From an uncultured beta proteobacterium (GTDB lineage Bacteria > Pseudomonadota > Gammaproteobacteria > Burkholderiales > Burkholderiaceae_C), in assembly GCA_903886275.1 (NCBI GenBank), contig CAISLN010000054.1, positions 1 through 59,735 of the forward strand: a stretch of DNA of 59,735 nt. Direction: 5' to 3'. A model generated the notes under the pieces. The model was not told where the DNA came from. It did not search any database and worked only from the letters and a program-made list of their open reading frames with translations. Each line of letters begins with the position of its first letter. Position 1 is the first letter of the stretch. Below, piece by piece: positions 35,448 to 44,459 of this stretch. Position numbers and translations under genes: made by a program.

Positions 35448-36358
35448 AATTTTCTGTTTTTCAGATCAGCCGCAAGGGCGGGCGCGAAAAAAACGAAGAC
35501 CGCATGGGCTATTGCTATACGAACAGCTCCTGCCTGTTCCTGTTGGCCGATGGCATGGGTGGTCACCCGCAGGGCGAAGTGGCGGCCCAACTGGCACTGC
35601 AAACCATTTCGGCCCTGTACCAAAAGGAAGCCAAGCCCGAGCTGGCGGACGTCAAGGGCTTTCTGCATATGGCCATCATTGCCGCGCACCGGCAAATCTT
35701 GCGCTATGCGGCCGAAGGCGACCTCAACGACACGCCGCGCACCACCCTGGTGGTGGCCGTGGTGCAGGGGGGTATGGCGCACTGGGCGCATTGCGGCGAC
35801 TCGCGTCTGTATTTTGTGCGCGACGGTGAGTTGCTGGCACGCACCCGCGACCATTCCTACCTGGAACAAAGGCGCGACGAGAGCCGCCTGCAGGCCCTGC
35901 CCGCTGGCATCAACCGCAATGTGCTCTACACCTGCCTAGGCTCGCCGGCCAAGCCCATTTTTGACACCGCCGGCCCGGTGGCTCTGCAGCAGGGCGACAA
36001 GATGATGCTGTGTTCGGACGGCCTGTGGGGCAGTCTGGACGACACCGAAATCGTCTTCCTGCTGGGCCAAAAATCGGTTTCCGTGGCCACACCCGAGTTG
36101 GCGGAGCGGGCCCTGCTCAAGGGCGGCGCCAGCAGCGACAACGTGACCCTGGTGGCCATGGAGTGGGAAACGCCCGATGCCTTCGCGTCCACCCGCGGCA
36201 GCGTGTCCACCGAGCACATGGACAACGAGGTGTTCGCCTCCACCGTGCAGGCGGCCTGGATGGACAACGCTAGCGACGACCTCGACGACGCTGCCATCGA
36301 GCGCTCTATCGCCGAAATCAACGCCGCCATCCGCCGCACTGCCAACCGCAAATCCTAG
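35444..36358 (+). CDS. PP2C-family protein serine/threonine phosphatase
   Basis: 304 residues from ATG 35444, overlapping the kinase stop by 4 bases. PP2C motifs: KNEDRMG near residue 17 with the metal-binding Asp, [16 protein letters not shown] at about 33-48, [25 protein letters not shown], and [14 protein letters not shown] near the domain end at about 240. A tail of about 60 residues (about 245-304) is acidic and helical. It should reverse phosphorylation by the adjacent kinase in the cytoplasm. Key metal-binding Asp residues are all present, so activity is expected. Confidence 0.93.
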   Translation: MKFSVFQISRKGGREKNEDRMGYCYTNSSCLFLLADGMGGHPQGEVAAQLALQTISALYQKEAKPELADVKGFLHMAIIAAHRQILRYAAEGDLNDTPRTTLVVAVVQGGMAHWAHCGDSRLYFVRDGELLARTRDHSYLEQRRDESRLQALPAGINRNVLYTCLGSPAKPIFDTAGPVALQQGDKMMLCSDGLWGSLDDTEIVFLLGQKSVSVATPELAERALLKGGASSDNVTLVAMEWETPDAFASTRGSVSTEHMDNEVFASTVQAAWMDNASDDLDDAAIERSIAEINAAIRRTANRKS

Positions 36359-36401
36359 TACTGCGCCCAAGCGGGCATCTACCGTTTTAAAGAGAGACTC
36401 C

Positions 36402-37142
36402 ATGACAGCATTCACGCGCACGCACAACCGTGCGGCCAACGCCCTGCGCCCCGTCAAGATCACGCGCGGCTACACCGTGCATGCCGAAGGCTCGGTGCTG
36501 ATCGAGTTTGGCGGCACCAAGGTGCTGTGCACCGCTTCGGTGGAAGAGGGTGTGCCGGCGCACAAGCGCGGCAGCGGCGAGGGTTGGGTCACGGCCGAAT
36601 ACGGCATGCTGCCGCGCGCCACCCATACCCGCAGCGACCGCGAAGCCGCGCGCGGCAAACAAAGCGGTCGCACCCAGGAGATACAGCGCTTGATAGGGCG
36701 CTCGCTGCGCGCCGTGTTCGACCTCAAGCTCTTGGGCGAGCGCACCATACAGCTCGATTGCGATGTGCTGCAGGCCGACGGCGGCACCCGCACCGCAGCC
36801 ATCACCGGCGCCTTTGTCGCAGCACAAGACGCGGTCAACGGCCTCTTGGCGGCCGGCAAAATTTCGCAGAGCCCGATCATTGCATCGGTGGCGGCCATCT
36901 CGGTGGGCATCGTGCAGGGCACACCGCTGTTGGACCTGGAATATGTGGAAGACGCGGCCTGCGACACCGACATGAATGTGGTGATGACCGGTGCCGGCCA
37001 CTTTGTCGAGGTGCAGGGCACGGCCGAGGGCGTGGCCTTTACCCGCACTGAGATGACGGCTCTGCTGGAGCTGGCCGAAAAAGGCATTGACGAGCTGATG
37101 GCCCTGCAAACGCAAACCCTGTCGCAGGCCCTGGCCGCATGA
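36402..37142 (+). CDS. rph: Ribonuclease PH
   Basis: 246 residues from ATG 36402, with AGAGAG about 8 bases upstream. Family signatures: [61 protein letters not shown] with the phosphate-binding Arg, and [21 protein letters not shown]. It is a phosphate-dependent 3' exonuclease that trims tRNA precursors. The stop overlaps the start of the rdgB gene (ATGA), a widespread rph-rdgB-hemW order. Confidence 0.96.
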   Translation: MTAFTRTHNRAANALRPVKITRGYTVHAEGSVLIEFGGTKVLCTASVEEGVPAHKRGSGEGWVTAEYGMLPRATHTRSDREAARGKQSGRTQEIQRLIGRSLRAVFDLKLLGERTIQLDCDVLQADGGTRTAAITGAFVAAQDAVNGLLAAGKISQSPIIASVAAISVGIVQGTPLLDLEYVEDAACDTDMNVVMTGAGHFVEVQGTAEGVAFTRTEMTALLELAEKGIDELMALQTQTLSQALAA

Positions 37143-37771
37143 CTGCACAAGCACCCATGAAAATCGTTCTGGCCTCCAACAATGCGGGCAAGCTCGCCGA
37201 GCTGCAGGCCCTGTTCGCCCCTCTTGGCTGCACCCTGATTGCGCAAAGCGCGCTCGGCGTGCCCGAGGCGCCCGAGCCCTTTAAAACCTTTGTTGAGAAC
37301 GCCCTGACCAAGGCGCGCAACGCGGCCCTGCACACTGGTCTACCGGCGCTGGCCGACGACGCCGGCCTGTGCGTCGATGCCCTGGGCGGTGAGCCCGGTG
37401 TGGACACCGCTTTTTATGCCACCCGCTTTGGCTATTCCAAGGGTGACGACAACAATGTGCTCGCCCTGCTGGAGCAAATGCGCGGTGTGGCGAACCGCCG
37501 CGCGGCATTGGTCAGCACCCTGGTGGCGGTGCGCTTCCCCTTGGATCCGGAACCCTTGATTGCCATGGGTCGCGCCGACGGTCTGTTGACCGAGGAGCCG
37601 ATTGGCAGCAACGGCTTTGGCTTCGATCCGGTGATGTGGCTACCCGAATTTGGCCAGACCTTTGCCCAGTTGCCTGTGGAGGTGAAAAACGCCAATAGCC
37701 ACCGCGGCCGCGCCGCCCAGGCCATGGTGGCGCTGATGCGTGCGCGCTGGCTTCCCTCTTTCCCAGTCTGA
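37139..37771 (+). CDS. rdgB: RdgB/HAM1-family non-canonical purine NTP pyrophosphatase
   Basis: 210 residues from ATG 37139, overlapping rph; the conserved core starts at [15 protein letters not shown], so ATG 37157 is also possible. Motifs: [36 protein letters not shown], and the C-terminal [22 protein letters not shown]. It hydrolyses dITP and XTP to monophosphates and keeps them out of DNA. The context rph-rdgB-hemW is conserved. Confidence 0.96.
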   Translation: MTAQAPMKIVLASNNAGKLAELQALFAPLGCTLIAQSALGVPEAPEPFKTFVENALTKARNAALHTGLPALADDAGLCVDALGGEPGVDTAFYATRFGYSKGDDNNVLALLEQMRGVANRRAALVSTLVAVRFPLDPEPLIAMGRADGLLTEEPIGSNGFGFDPVMWLPEFGQTFAQLPVEVKNANSHRGRAAQAMVALMRARWLPSFPV

Positions 37772-37776
37772 GCCGC

Positions 37777-39021
37777 ATGTCCATCATCCCCATCACGCCG
37801 GTCACCGAGGGCCAAGAGCCCGCGCCGCAGCACGACATCCAGCATTACCTGCGCCCGGGCAGTCTGCAACTGACCGCGCTGCCGCCCTTGAGCCTTTACA
37901 TCCACCTGCCCTGGTGCCTAAAGAAATGCCCTTATTGCGATTTCAATTCGCATGCGGCGCCCGCGGGTGTACTGCCCGAGCAGCAATACTTGGACGCCTT
38001 GGTGGCCGACCTGGAAGCGGCCCTGCCGCTGATCTGGGGCCGCAGCGTGCACAGCATTTTTATTGGCGGCGGCACGCCCAGCCTGTTTTCACCGGCCGCC
38101 ATAGACCGGTTGTTGGGCGACATCCGTGCGCGCCTGCGGCTGGAGCCGGACTGCGAGATCACGCTGGAGGCCAACCCCGGCACCTTCGAGAAGGACCGCT
38201 TTCGCGCCTTTAGACAAGCCGGTGTCACGCGCTTATCCATTGGCGTGCAGAGCTTTAACGACGAGCACCTGCGCGCCTTGGGCCGGGTGCACGACAGCGC
38301 CCAGGCAATGGCTGCGGCGGAAGAGGCGGCGAGCGCCTTTGACACCTTTAACCTGGACATCATGTACGCGCTGCCGGGCCAGACCATGGAACAGCTGGAG
38401 CAGGACATGGCCACTGCGCTGCGGTTCAAGCCGCCGCATATCTCGATCTACCACCTCACCATCGAGCCCAACACGGTGTTTGCCAAGTACCCGCCGGTGA
38501 TTCCCGAAGAGGACGACGCCTATGCCATGCTGGACCGCATCACCGAGCTGACCGCTGCCGCAGGCTTGGGCCGCTACGAGGTCTCGGCCTACGCCCGCGA
38601 CGGCCACCGCTGCCGCCACAACCTCAACTACTGGCAGTTTGGCGACTACCTGGGCCTGGGGGCTGGCGCCCATAGCAAGCTCACGTTTGCCCACCGCGTC
38701 ATGCGCCAGGTGCGCTTTCGCGATCCTGTGCGCTTCATGGCGCAGGCGAAGGCCGGTAACGCCATGGCCCAAGAAGAGGAAGTGGCGCGCAGCGACCTGG
38801 CCTTTGAATACATGCTCAACGCTCTGCGCCTGCGCCACGGTTTTGGCCTGCGCGACTTCTATGAACGCACTGGTCTGCCCATCACCGCGATTCAGGCCGC
38901 GCTCGATACGGCCGAGCAAAAAGGCCTGATCGAGCGCGACTTTGCGCGGGTGCGCCCCACCGTGCGCGGCTTCGACTTTTTAAGTGACTTGCAGCAGCTT
39001 TTCCTGTCCAATGCCCCTTAG
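37777..39021 (+). CDS. hemW: Radical SAM heme chaperone HemW
   Basis: 414 residues from ATG 37777, 5 bases after rdgB. Radical SAM cluster motif PWCLKKCPYCDFNSH (CxxxCxxC) at about residues 47-61, SAM-binding IGGGTPSLFS, and SIGVQSFND, with the HemW C-terminal part (GLGAGAHSKL). The N-terminal extension of about 37 residues is longer than the minimal family form. HemW resembles HemN but lacks coproporphyrinogen oxidase activity and is described as a haem chaperone. The haem link is not tied to the chemoreceptor 12 kb away. Confidence 0.95.
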   Translation: MSIIPITPVTEGQEPAPQHDIQHYLRPGSLQLTALPPLSLYIHLPWCLKKCPYCDFNSHAAPAGVLPEQQYLDALVADLEAALPLIWGRSVHSIFIGGGTPSLFSPAAIDRLLGDIRARLRLEPDCEITLEANPGTFEKDRFRAFRQAGVTRLSIGVQSFNDEHLRALGRVHDSAQAMAAAEEAASAFDTFNLDIMYALPGQTMEQLEQDMATALRFKPPHISIYHLTIEPNTVFAKYPPVIPEEDDAYAMLDRITELTAAAGLGRYEVSAYARDGHRCRHNLNYWQFGDYLGLGAGAHSKLTFAHRVMRQVRFRDPVRFMAQAKAGNAMAQEEEVARSDLAFEYMLNALRLRHGFGLRDFYERTGLPITAIQAALDTAEQKGLIERDFARVRPTVRGFDFLSDLQQLFLSNAP

Positions 39022-39101
39022 CTGAAGCCCCGGCGCTGCGGCCGCACACCGCAGCGATCAGGGGTCCAAGCGGGTGCAAAACCCGTCGCGAAGGGGCCAC
39101 T

Positions 39102-39797
39102 ATGTTTTCGGTATATGGCAAGGCGGGGCGATTGTTTCGCGGCTCCCTGGAGGAGTTGCGCAAAATCGGCCCCAAGTCCGTGGTGGGCCGCGTGGAGCCG
39201 GGGGCGGGCGTGGGGCGTGACGGAACCGACGGCCTGGTCTTTCGCATGGCTGAAGTGGCGCAGGCGGCCGGATCGTGGATGGTCAATGACCACGCCTCCG
39301 ACCATGCCCACCGCGAGGCCATGGCCGCCTATGCGCAAACTGCCCAGAGCCAGCCGCCACGCCATCCCCTGACCCTGGTGCGTGACATCATGAACCCGGG
39401 CGCCATCACCCTAGATGACGATGCCACGCTCGCACAGGCCTGGGAGACGCTGGCCAGTCACCGACTCGGCCAGGCGCCGGTGGTGGACCCCTCTGGCATG
39501 CTGGTGGGCCTGCTCACACGCGCCGACCTGATGCGACTCGACAACATGCCTGGGCCTAGTCGTCATGCCCAGGCCTCGCAGGCTTGGCTGGCGCAGGCGG
39601 TGAGCGATGTGATGTGGACACCGGTGCCCAGCGTGTCGCCCGATACCGACATCCGTCGCTTGGCCAGGGTGCTGCTCGATACCGGCTTGCCGGGACTGCC
39701 CGTGGTGGATGAGCAGGGCCGGGTGATGGCCTTTGCCTCGCGTACCGACATCTTGCGTGCCGTGGTGGCCGACCCCCCGCTGGACCTGTGGAGCTAG
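39102..39797 (+). CDS. CBS-domain pair protein
   Basis: 231 residues from ATG 39102. The N-terminal 85 residues have no clear match. Two CBS domains follow at about 88-150 (VRDIMNPGAITLDDDATLAQAW...GQAPVVDPSGMLVGLLTRADLM) and about 165-228 (VSDVMWTPVPSVSPDTDIRRLA...GLPVVDEQGRVMAFASRTDIL). Such pairs bind adenosine nucleotides and regulate a partner. No enzyme or channel domain is fused, so the partner is unknown. The gene stands alone after hemW, and its 3' end faces the DUF3443 gene. Confidence 0.88.
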   Translation: MFSVYGKAGRLFRGSLEELRKIGPKSVVGRVEPGAGVGRDGTDGLVFRMAEVAQAAGSWMVNDHASDHAHREAMAAYAQTAQSQPPRHPLTLVRDIMNPGAITLDDDATLAQAWETLASHRLGQAPVVDPSGMLVGLLTRADLMRLDNMPGPSRHAQASQAWLAQAVSDVMWTPVPSVSPDTDIRRLARVLLDTGLPGLPVVDEQGRVMAFASRTDILRAVVADPPLDLWS

Positions 39798-39960
39798 GCC
39801 TACCACGTGCGTCTTGAACCCGGCGCCGGGCCGCCCCAAGCCGGGTTGGCCCCCAGTGGGCTAAAACCTGCGGCTCACGGTCTGCCTGCGCAGACCGGGA
39901 CAGGTCGAAGAGCCGCATGCCTGTGGCATCGGCACGACCAGCGCAGCACACGCAGTGGCA

Positions 39961-39971
39961 AGCGTGGGGGC
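39961..39971. repeat. AGCGTGGGGGC motif next to the DUF3443 3' end
   Basis: Same 11-mer as at 30206-30216, placed 3 bases from the leftward stop at 39975. The rest of the 39798-39974 gap is GC-rich with several short inverted repeats and shows no gene. Confidence 0.5.
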
Positions 39972-39974
39972 GTC

Positions 39975-41183
39975 TTAGTTCGTGAAGGCGTTGAACGGGC
40001 CGATCAGAGGGGTGCCTGGCACGCTGCGCTGTTCGATCACGGTGTAGACGCTGCGACCAAAGAAGAAGGGCAGGCCCCAGTCAAAGCTGCTGTTGTCCAA
40101 CATTCCGCCCAGGTTGTTGAAGGCGAAATAATTATTCGCGGCCAACAGGGTGTCGGCGCCTGCGATGGAGAAGGCGACGTTGGCCATACCGCTGTCGAGC
40201 TGGATGCTGGCGCTCAGGCTGCGGGCACTGGTGGGGCAATAAAAATCGGTCAACGCGCCGGTGCATATCGCCACGGACGCATTGCCAAAAAACAGTCCGT
40301 TGGAGCCGCTGTCCATGAAGCTGCTGTTCATGTTGACACCTTCGTACACCGTGGTGAAGAAGCCCGCGCTGTTGACCGGAACGATTTTTGCCGCCCCGAG
40401 TTGGTTGTTGGGCTGCGTGCCCACGCCGAAGATGAGATAACCCTGGGCGCGCAGGGCGCCGGTAGCGGGCAGGGCCGGCAACTGAAGCACCACGCCGTTG
40501 TTGTTGGTGGCAAAAAAGCCGACTGGATTTTGCACCTGCTCGGCTGGTGTGGGCCCGTTGTTCATGGGTGCACAGTTGCGGGTGGACGCGGCGCAGTTGA
40601 AATAGGTCTGGTTGTCGTTGGCCAACAACCCCACTCCCAATATGCCGTTGGCGCTCAGGGCCTGGGTGTTGGCACTGCTGCTGGTCGATAGCAGTGGCGA
40701 ACTGGTGCAGGCCAAAGGCCGGCGCGCGTCGCTCGCATCCATCAACTGGATGGGCACCGAGGCGGCGCTCTCGCCACCGATCTGCACATCGGCCAGCTTG
40801 ACGCGGCCCCAGGCCATGGTCTTGAGGAAATGGGCGCATTCCCCAAGGTCACTGCTGCTGGCTGTGGCCTGAGCCGGAAGTGCCACATCGACCTTGCTGG
40901 CGAAGAGGCGCAAGCCGGTGGAGCCGGTATCGAGCAGCACATGGTCGATGCTGTTGCAACTGCTGGTGCCGGGTACGCAGACCGTGACCGTGACGTAGGG
41001 CATGTTGACGTTGGAGCCCGGCCCTGCCTCGACCATAAGGGGCGCCACATTCGTTGCGCTCAAGGAGGGAAGGGTGGCGACATAGTTGCTGGCGCTTGAT
41101 CCACCGCCCCCACCCCCGCCGCAGGCAGCAACCAGCAGGCACAGCATCACGCTGGCACAGCGGTGGCGCATCGTTTCCGACAT
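39975..41183 (-). CDS. DUF3443 lipoprotein with pepsin-like motifs
   Basis: 402 residues from ATG 41183; starts further upstream read through the DUF2844 gene. A lipobox LVAAC places the lipidated Cys at residue 21 and is followed by a Gly run, so the protein is secreted and lipid-anchored. The body contains DTGSTGLRL (D85), NGILGVG (180-186) and DSGSNGLFFG (D291). Two D[TS]GS loops about 206 residues apart with an intervening GILG element are the layout of pepsin-type aspartic proteases, so a bilobal fold is likely. The start shares one base with the DUF2844 stop (TGATG), indicating coupled translation. The family is annotated only as DUF3443; the protease role is inference. Confidence 0.85.
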   Translation of the reverse strand: MSETMRHRCASVMLCLLVAACGGGGGGGSSASNYVATLPSLSATNVAPLMVEAGPGSNVNMPYVTVTVCVPGTSSCNSIDHVLLDTGSTGLRLFASKVDVALPAQATASSSDLGECAHFLKTMAWGRVKLADVQIGGESAASVPIQLMDASDARRPLACTSSPLLSTSSSANTQALSANGILGVGLLANDNQTYFNCAASTRNCAPMNNGPTPAEQVQNPVGFFATNNNGVVLQLPALPATGALRAQGYLIFGVGTQPNNQLGAAKIVPVNSAGFFTTVYEGVNMNSSFMDSGSNGLFFGNASVAICTGALTDFYCPTSARSLSASIQLDSGMANVAFSIAGADTLLAANNYFAFNNLGGMLDNSSFDWGLPFFFGRSVYTVIEQRSVPGTPLIGPFNAFTN

Positions 41184-41617
41184 CAGCGAATGTCCCGCGT
41201 GCTCAGGGCTGCGGGCAGTCGCGCGGGCAGGTAGGCGCGGCCGTGGAAGGCCCGCATCCTGCCGCCCGACTCCAACACCAGATCGGCGTTGTTCACGCCG
41301 ACGCTGCGACCCGGCTTGCGCAGGGCCTCCTGGTAGATGGCAAAGGAGCTTCCCAGCAGGCGCACAAAATCGGGTTGCACTGGGCCTTCCCAGGCCACCG
41401 CAAACACCGTTCCCGCAGCGTCCACATACTCGCGCACCGTAACGCCGTTGGGCAGTAACAGGCTGTGCAGCGTGGCGCCGCTTAAAGCGCTTTGGCTGAT
41501 ACTGGCATTCCAGGCCAGGGCGTCGCCGCGCACCGACGCCAGGTCGCCGCCCAGTACGGCCCAGGCCGGGCTGCAAAGGAACAGGGAGCCGACGCAGGTC
41601 CAGAGCAATTGACGCAT
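41183..41617 (-). CDS. DUF2844 family secreted protein
   Basis: 144 residues from ATG 41617, which shares its A with the TGA of the GspF gene (TGATG); ATG 41629 is a possible in-frame alternative. A signal peptide of about 20 residues (LLWTCVGSLFLCSPAWA) is followed by a small domain with LHSLLLPNGVTVREYVDAAGTVFAVAWEGPVQPDF and a C-terminal LVLESGGRMRAFHGRAYLP. This matches the uncharacterised DUF2844 family, which is often found beside DUF3443 in Burkholderiales. It is exported; a cofactor or partner role for the DUF3443 lipoprotein is possible. No catalytic motif is visible. Confidence 0.85.
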   Translation of the reverse strand: MRQLLWTCVGSLFLCSPAWAVLGGDLASVRGDALAWNASISQSALSGATLHSLLLPNGVTVREYVDAAGTVFAVAWEGPVQPDFVRLLGSSFAIYQEALRKPGRSVGVNNADLVLESGGRMRAFHGRAYLPARLPAALSTRDIR

Positions 41618-42840
41618 CACTTCACCCATTGGTTGAGCTGAATAATGGGCATCAGAACGGCCAGCACGATCAGCATCACCACCAGCCCCATCACCACAAT
41701 CAGCAGCGGCTCCAGAATGGTAGCCAGGTGCATGGAGCGGCGCTGCACCTCGGTGCTGAGCTGCTTGGCCGCGCGGTCCAGCATGGAGGGCAGTTGTCCG
41801 GTCTGCTCGCCCAGGCGGGCGAACATGGACAGCAGGCCGGGAAAACGTTTCTTTTGCGCCAGGGCCGCAGCCAGCGGCGCACCCTCGCGCACCAGCACCA
41901 ATGCGTCCAGCGCATCGCGCTTGAGCGCCTGGTTGCTCAGGGTCTGTGCCGCCGCCTGCAGCGCCTGCAAAATCGGCACACCGGCCGCCGTCAGCATAGA
42001 CAGGGTGCCGGCAAAGCGCGCCGCGTTGTAGCCGCGTGCCAGTTTTCCCACCACCGGCAGGTTCAGCCAGGCGGCATCCCAGCGCTCGCGAAAGGCCGGG
42101 TTTTTGAGCAGCTGCCACAGCAGGGCCGAGCCGGCCATCAGCAGCAGCGCCACCATCCAGCCATAGCCGCGCACAAAGTCGCTGATGGCCATCATGGCCA
42201 CGGTCAAAAAGGGCAGGGCATGCTTGCTGCCGGCAAACACATGGGCCACCTGCGGCACCACATAGCCCACCAAAAACAGCACGATCACCACCGCCACCAG
42301 CGACACAATGGCCGGGTACAGGGCGGCGCCGACCAGTTTGGATTTCAGCAGTTGGCGCTCTTCGAGGTCGTCTGCCAGGCGCACCAGCACCAGCGCCAGG
42401 TGGCCGCTTTGCTCGCCAGCGCCCACCACGGCCACAAAGATGTCGGCAAACTCGCGCGGGTGCTGTTCCAGCGCCTTGGCAAAGCTGGTGCCGCCATTGA
42501 CCGAGGCACGCAACGCGGCATTCAGGTTGCGCTCGGCTTCAGACTCTGCCTCTTCGGACAGCGAACCCAGGGCCTGCTCCAAGGGCAGGCCTGAGGAAAC
42601 CAGCTCGGCGAGTTGGCGCGTCCAGACCGACAGCTGCGTACTGTTGAATACGCGGGCCTGCCAGGCGCGTGTGCCCACTGCCGCGTCGGCCGATGGGCCT
42701 GCTGCCAGCAACAATACCGATAGCGGGATAAAGGTCTGTGCGCGCAACTGCGAGCGCGCCGCCTTGGCACTGTCGGCTTCCAGCGTGCCCTTGCGGGTTT
42801 GCCCCTGGTCGTCCAGGGCGGTGAAGGAGTAGGCAGGCAT
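41617..42840 (-). CDS. GspF-type inner-membrane platform protein (type II secretion/type IV pilus family)
   Basis: 407 residues from ATG 42840. Two GspF domains, each with the central Leu/Gly pattern (FTRQLAELVSSGLPLEQALGSL-like, with WTRQLAEL at about 73), and three membrane segments at about 170-195, 225-245 and 375-400. N-terminal MPAYSFTALDDQGQTRKGTLEA matches the family start. Elsewhere it forms the platform that moves pseudopilins for type II secretion, but no gspE, gspG, gspD or pilin gene is present here. The gene is translationally coupled to DUF2844 and DUF3443, so they may form a specialised secretion or display module that borrows the rest of the machinery from elsewhere. Confidence 0.92.
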   Translation of the reverse strand: MPAYSFTALDDQGQTRKGTLEADSAKAARSQLRAQTFIPLSVLLLAAGPSADAAVGTRAWQARVFNSTQLSVWTRQLAELVSSGLPLEQALGSLSEEAESEAERNLNAALRASVNGGTSFAKALEQHPREFADIFVAVVGAGEQSGHLALVLVRLADDLEERQLLKSKLVGAALYPAIVSLVAVVIVLFLVGYVVPQVAHVFAGSKHALPFLTVAMMAISDFVRGYGWMVALLLMAGSALLWQLLKNPAFRERWDAAWLNLPVVGKLARGYNAARFAGTLSMLTAAGVPILQALQAAAQTLSNQALKRDALDALVLVREGAPLAAALAQKKRFPGLLSMFARLGEQTGQLPSMLDRAAKQLSTEVQRRSMHLATILEPLLIVVMGLVVMLIVLAVLMPIIQLNQWVK

Positions 42841-42921
42841 GGCGCAACCTTATCACGAAGATCGCCCCGCTCTTTGCTGGCAAGACCACGCTGTGCGCAG
42901 ACAACTCAGTGAAAATGCGGC

Positions 42922-43683
42922 ATGGCAAACACAAGCACCCAGCGCTACGCCGCTATCGATATGTTGCGCGGCCTGGCCATGCTGTGGATGACGCTGTTTC
43001 ACTTCAGCTTCGACCTGCAGCACTATGGCTATTTGCAGGCCAACTTCTACGCCGATCCGTTCTGGACGCTGCAGCGCATGGTCATCGTCAGCCTGTTTGT
43101 GTTTTGCGCCGGCTTCAGCCAGGCGGTGGCGTTGCACCAGGGCCAGGATTGGGGACGCTTTTGGCAACGCTGGCGCCAGATTGCCTTTTGCGCGCTGCTG
43201 GTCAGCCTGGGGTCCTGGTACATGTTCCCCAAGGCCTACATCTATTTTGGCATCCTGCACGGCATGGCGTTGATGCTGTTGCTGGCGCGGCTGCTGGGCG
43301 GCGCGGGCTGGCCACTGTGGCCCATAGCCGGCCTGTCATTGGCCCTGCCCCGCATCGCCATGGCCTGCCACGCCCAATGGCCGGGCTTGGATTTTCTCAA
43401 TGCCCGCGCCTTCAACTGGCTGGGCCTGATCAGTCACAAGCCCATCACCGAGGACTATGCGCCCTTGTTTCCTTGGCTGGGCGTGATGTGCCTAGGGCTG
43501 CTCTGCGGCCAATGGCTGTTGCGCCACCACGCTGCCAGTCTGGAGCGCTGCGGCGCGGTGCTCGGCCAGGCCAAGCCGCTGCTTGCCCTGGCCTGGTTGG
43601 GGCGCTGGAGCCTGAGCTACTACATGCTGCACCAGCCGCTGCTGATAGCCGGCGTTGCTCTGATCGCGGCGCTGAATGGCTGA
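42922..43683 (+). CDS. DUF1624/heparan-alpha-glucosaminide N-acetyltransferase-like membrane protein
   Basis: 253 residues from ATG 42922. It begins with the family's AIDMLRGLAMLWMTLFHFSFDLQ, with the conserved Arg and His, and has about 7 membrane segments: PFWTLQRMVIVSLFVFCAGFSQA, GILHGMALMLLLARL and a C-terminal SYYMLHQPLLIAGV helix. Relatives move acyl groups across membranes, but substrates of bacterial members are mostly unknown. The gene is divergent from gspF across about 80 bases and borders the degraded stretch to the right. Confidence 0.85.
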   Translation: MANTSTQRYAAIDMLRGLAMLWMTLFHFSFDLQHYGYLQANFYADPFWTLQRMVIVSLFVFCAGFSQAVALHQGQDWGRFWQRWRQIAFCALLVSLGSWYMFPKAYIYFGILHGMALMLLLARLLGGAGWPLWPIAGLSLALPRIAMACHAQWPGLDFLNARAFNWLGLISHKPITEDYAPLFPWLGVMCLGLLCGQWLLRHHAASLERCGAVLGQAKPLLALAWLGRWSLSYYMLHQPLLIAGVALIAALNG

Positions 43684-43977
43684 GGCTTAAGCCGCCGTCG
43701 GACTTTCTGAATGGCCTGCCGCTGGCTTGTTGCGCGGCCCTTGCCTTTTGAGGCTGACACTGCTGGTGTGTTGAGGGGGCAGTTTCCCAAGGACCATGGG
43801 CTTGGTGCAAACGCCGCCCTGTCGACAGCCCGGCGCAGTTTGTGTGCATGGACAGCAGGGCCTTTACGAAAAATCTGCATTCACTACCGGTTTATAGGTA
43901 CTTCCACTGCCGGTCAGTACGTAGTTTCTTCGTCGCTATCGATTTGGGACTGGATAAGCTGGGCGGAATAAAAAAAC
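43684..43977. other. Intergenic region without recognised gene
   Basis: No convincing gene or RNA is seen. Short open frames on both strands lack ribosome sites and family features. The stretch lies beside a clear pseudogene and probably holds sequence decay. Confidence 0.5.
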
Positions 43978-44103
43978 ATGTTCCATCAATCGAGAATCAA
44001 AAAGGTATTCGCCGCAGTGGCTTTGGCTAAAGCCCTTGTGGCAGTAGCACCCCGGTTGCTGTGGGCCCGCCCCGCTGCAGGGCAAGCGGACTCGCATGGG
44101 TAA
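43978..44103 (+). CDS. Short candidate secreted peptide (41 aa), uncertain
   Basis: ATG at 43978 opens a 41-residue frame to TAA 44101. The N-terminus has two basic residues and a hydrophobic Ala/Val/Leu stretch (IKKVFAAVALAKALVAVA), like a signal peptide. It overlaps the start of the next candidate gene (ATGGGTAA at 44096-44103). There is no clear ribosome site. It may be a remnant of a gene start, as the region is decaying. I recognise no family. Confidence 0.25.
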   Translation: MFHQSRIKKVFAAVALAKALVAVAPRLLWARPAAGQADSHG

Positions 44104-44398
44104 ATTGCTCCTGCTTGTGCTGCTTCTCCCCATTGCTTGTCGGGCCAGACTCCAGCCCAAAGGGAAGTTCGAAAACATCGAAAAACCGGGGTTTACGGGA
44201 CGCATGACGCTCACATTCAGCGCTGAAAAAACAGCCACGACGAAATCTCTCAAAACGGGCAAGTATGAACTTGCCAAGGCGCCCTACCCCGTGACCGATC
44301 AAACGATTCGGATACAGGGATTTCGCTGGCCATTGAAGATAGCGGATGACCGATTGCTTGACGGCTTCAATGCGCTAGGCGTCTTCAACAAGATATGA
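44096..44398 (+). CDS. Small hypothetical secreted or lipoprotein-like protein (100 aa)
   Basis: ATG 44096 to TGA 44398. A hydrophobic start (KLLLLVLLLPIAC) could be a signal peptide with a weak lipobox (PIAC, with an unusual Pro). The remaining 80 residues alternate polar and hydrophobic residues (MTLTFSAEKTATTKSLKTGKYEL) as in a small beta sandwich. I recognise no family. No strong Shine-Dalgarno is visible. It may be coupled to the short frame ending at 44103. It is kept because length and composition look protein-like, but the setting among decayed sequence lowers confidence. Confidence 0.4.
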   Translation: MGKLLLLVLLLPIACRARLQPKGKFENIEKPGFTGRMTLTFSAEKTATTKSLKTGKYELAKAPYPVTDQTIRIQGFRWPLKIADDRLLDGFNALGVFNKI

Positions 44399-44459
44399 AG
44401 GTGTGGGACTTTTCCCGGGATGTGGGCGGCCCTGTGCCCGCGTTGCCTCTCCTCACCGT

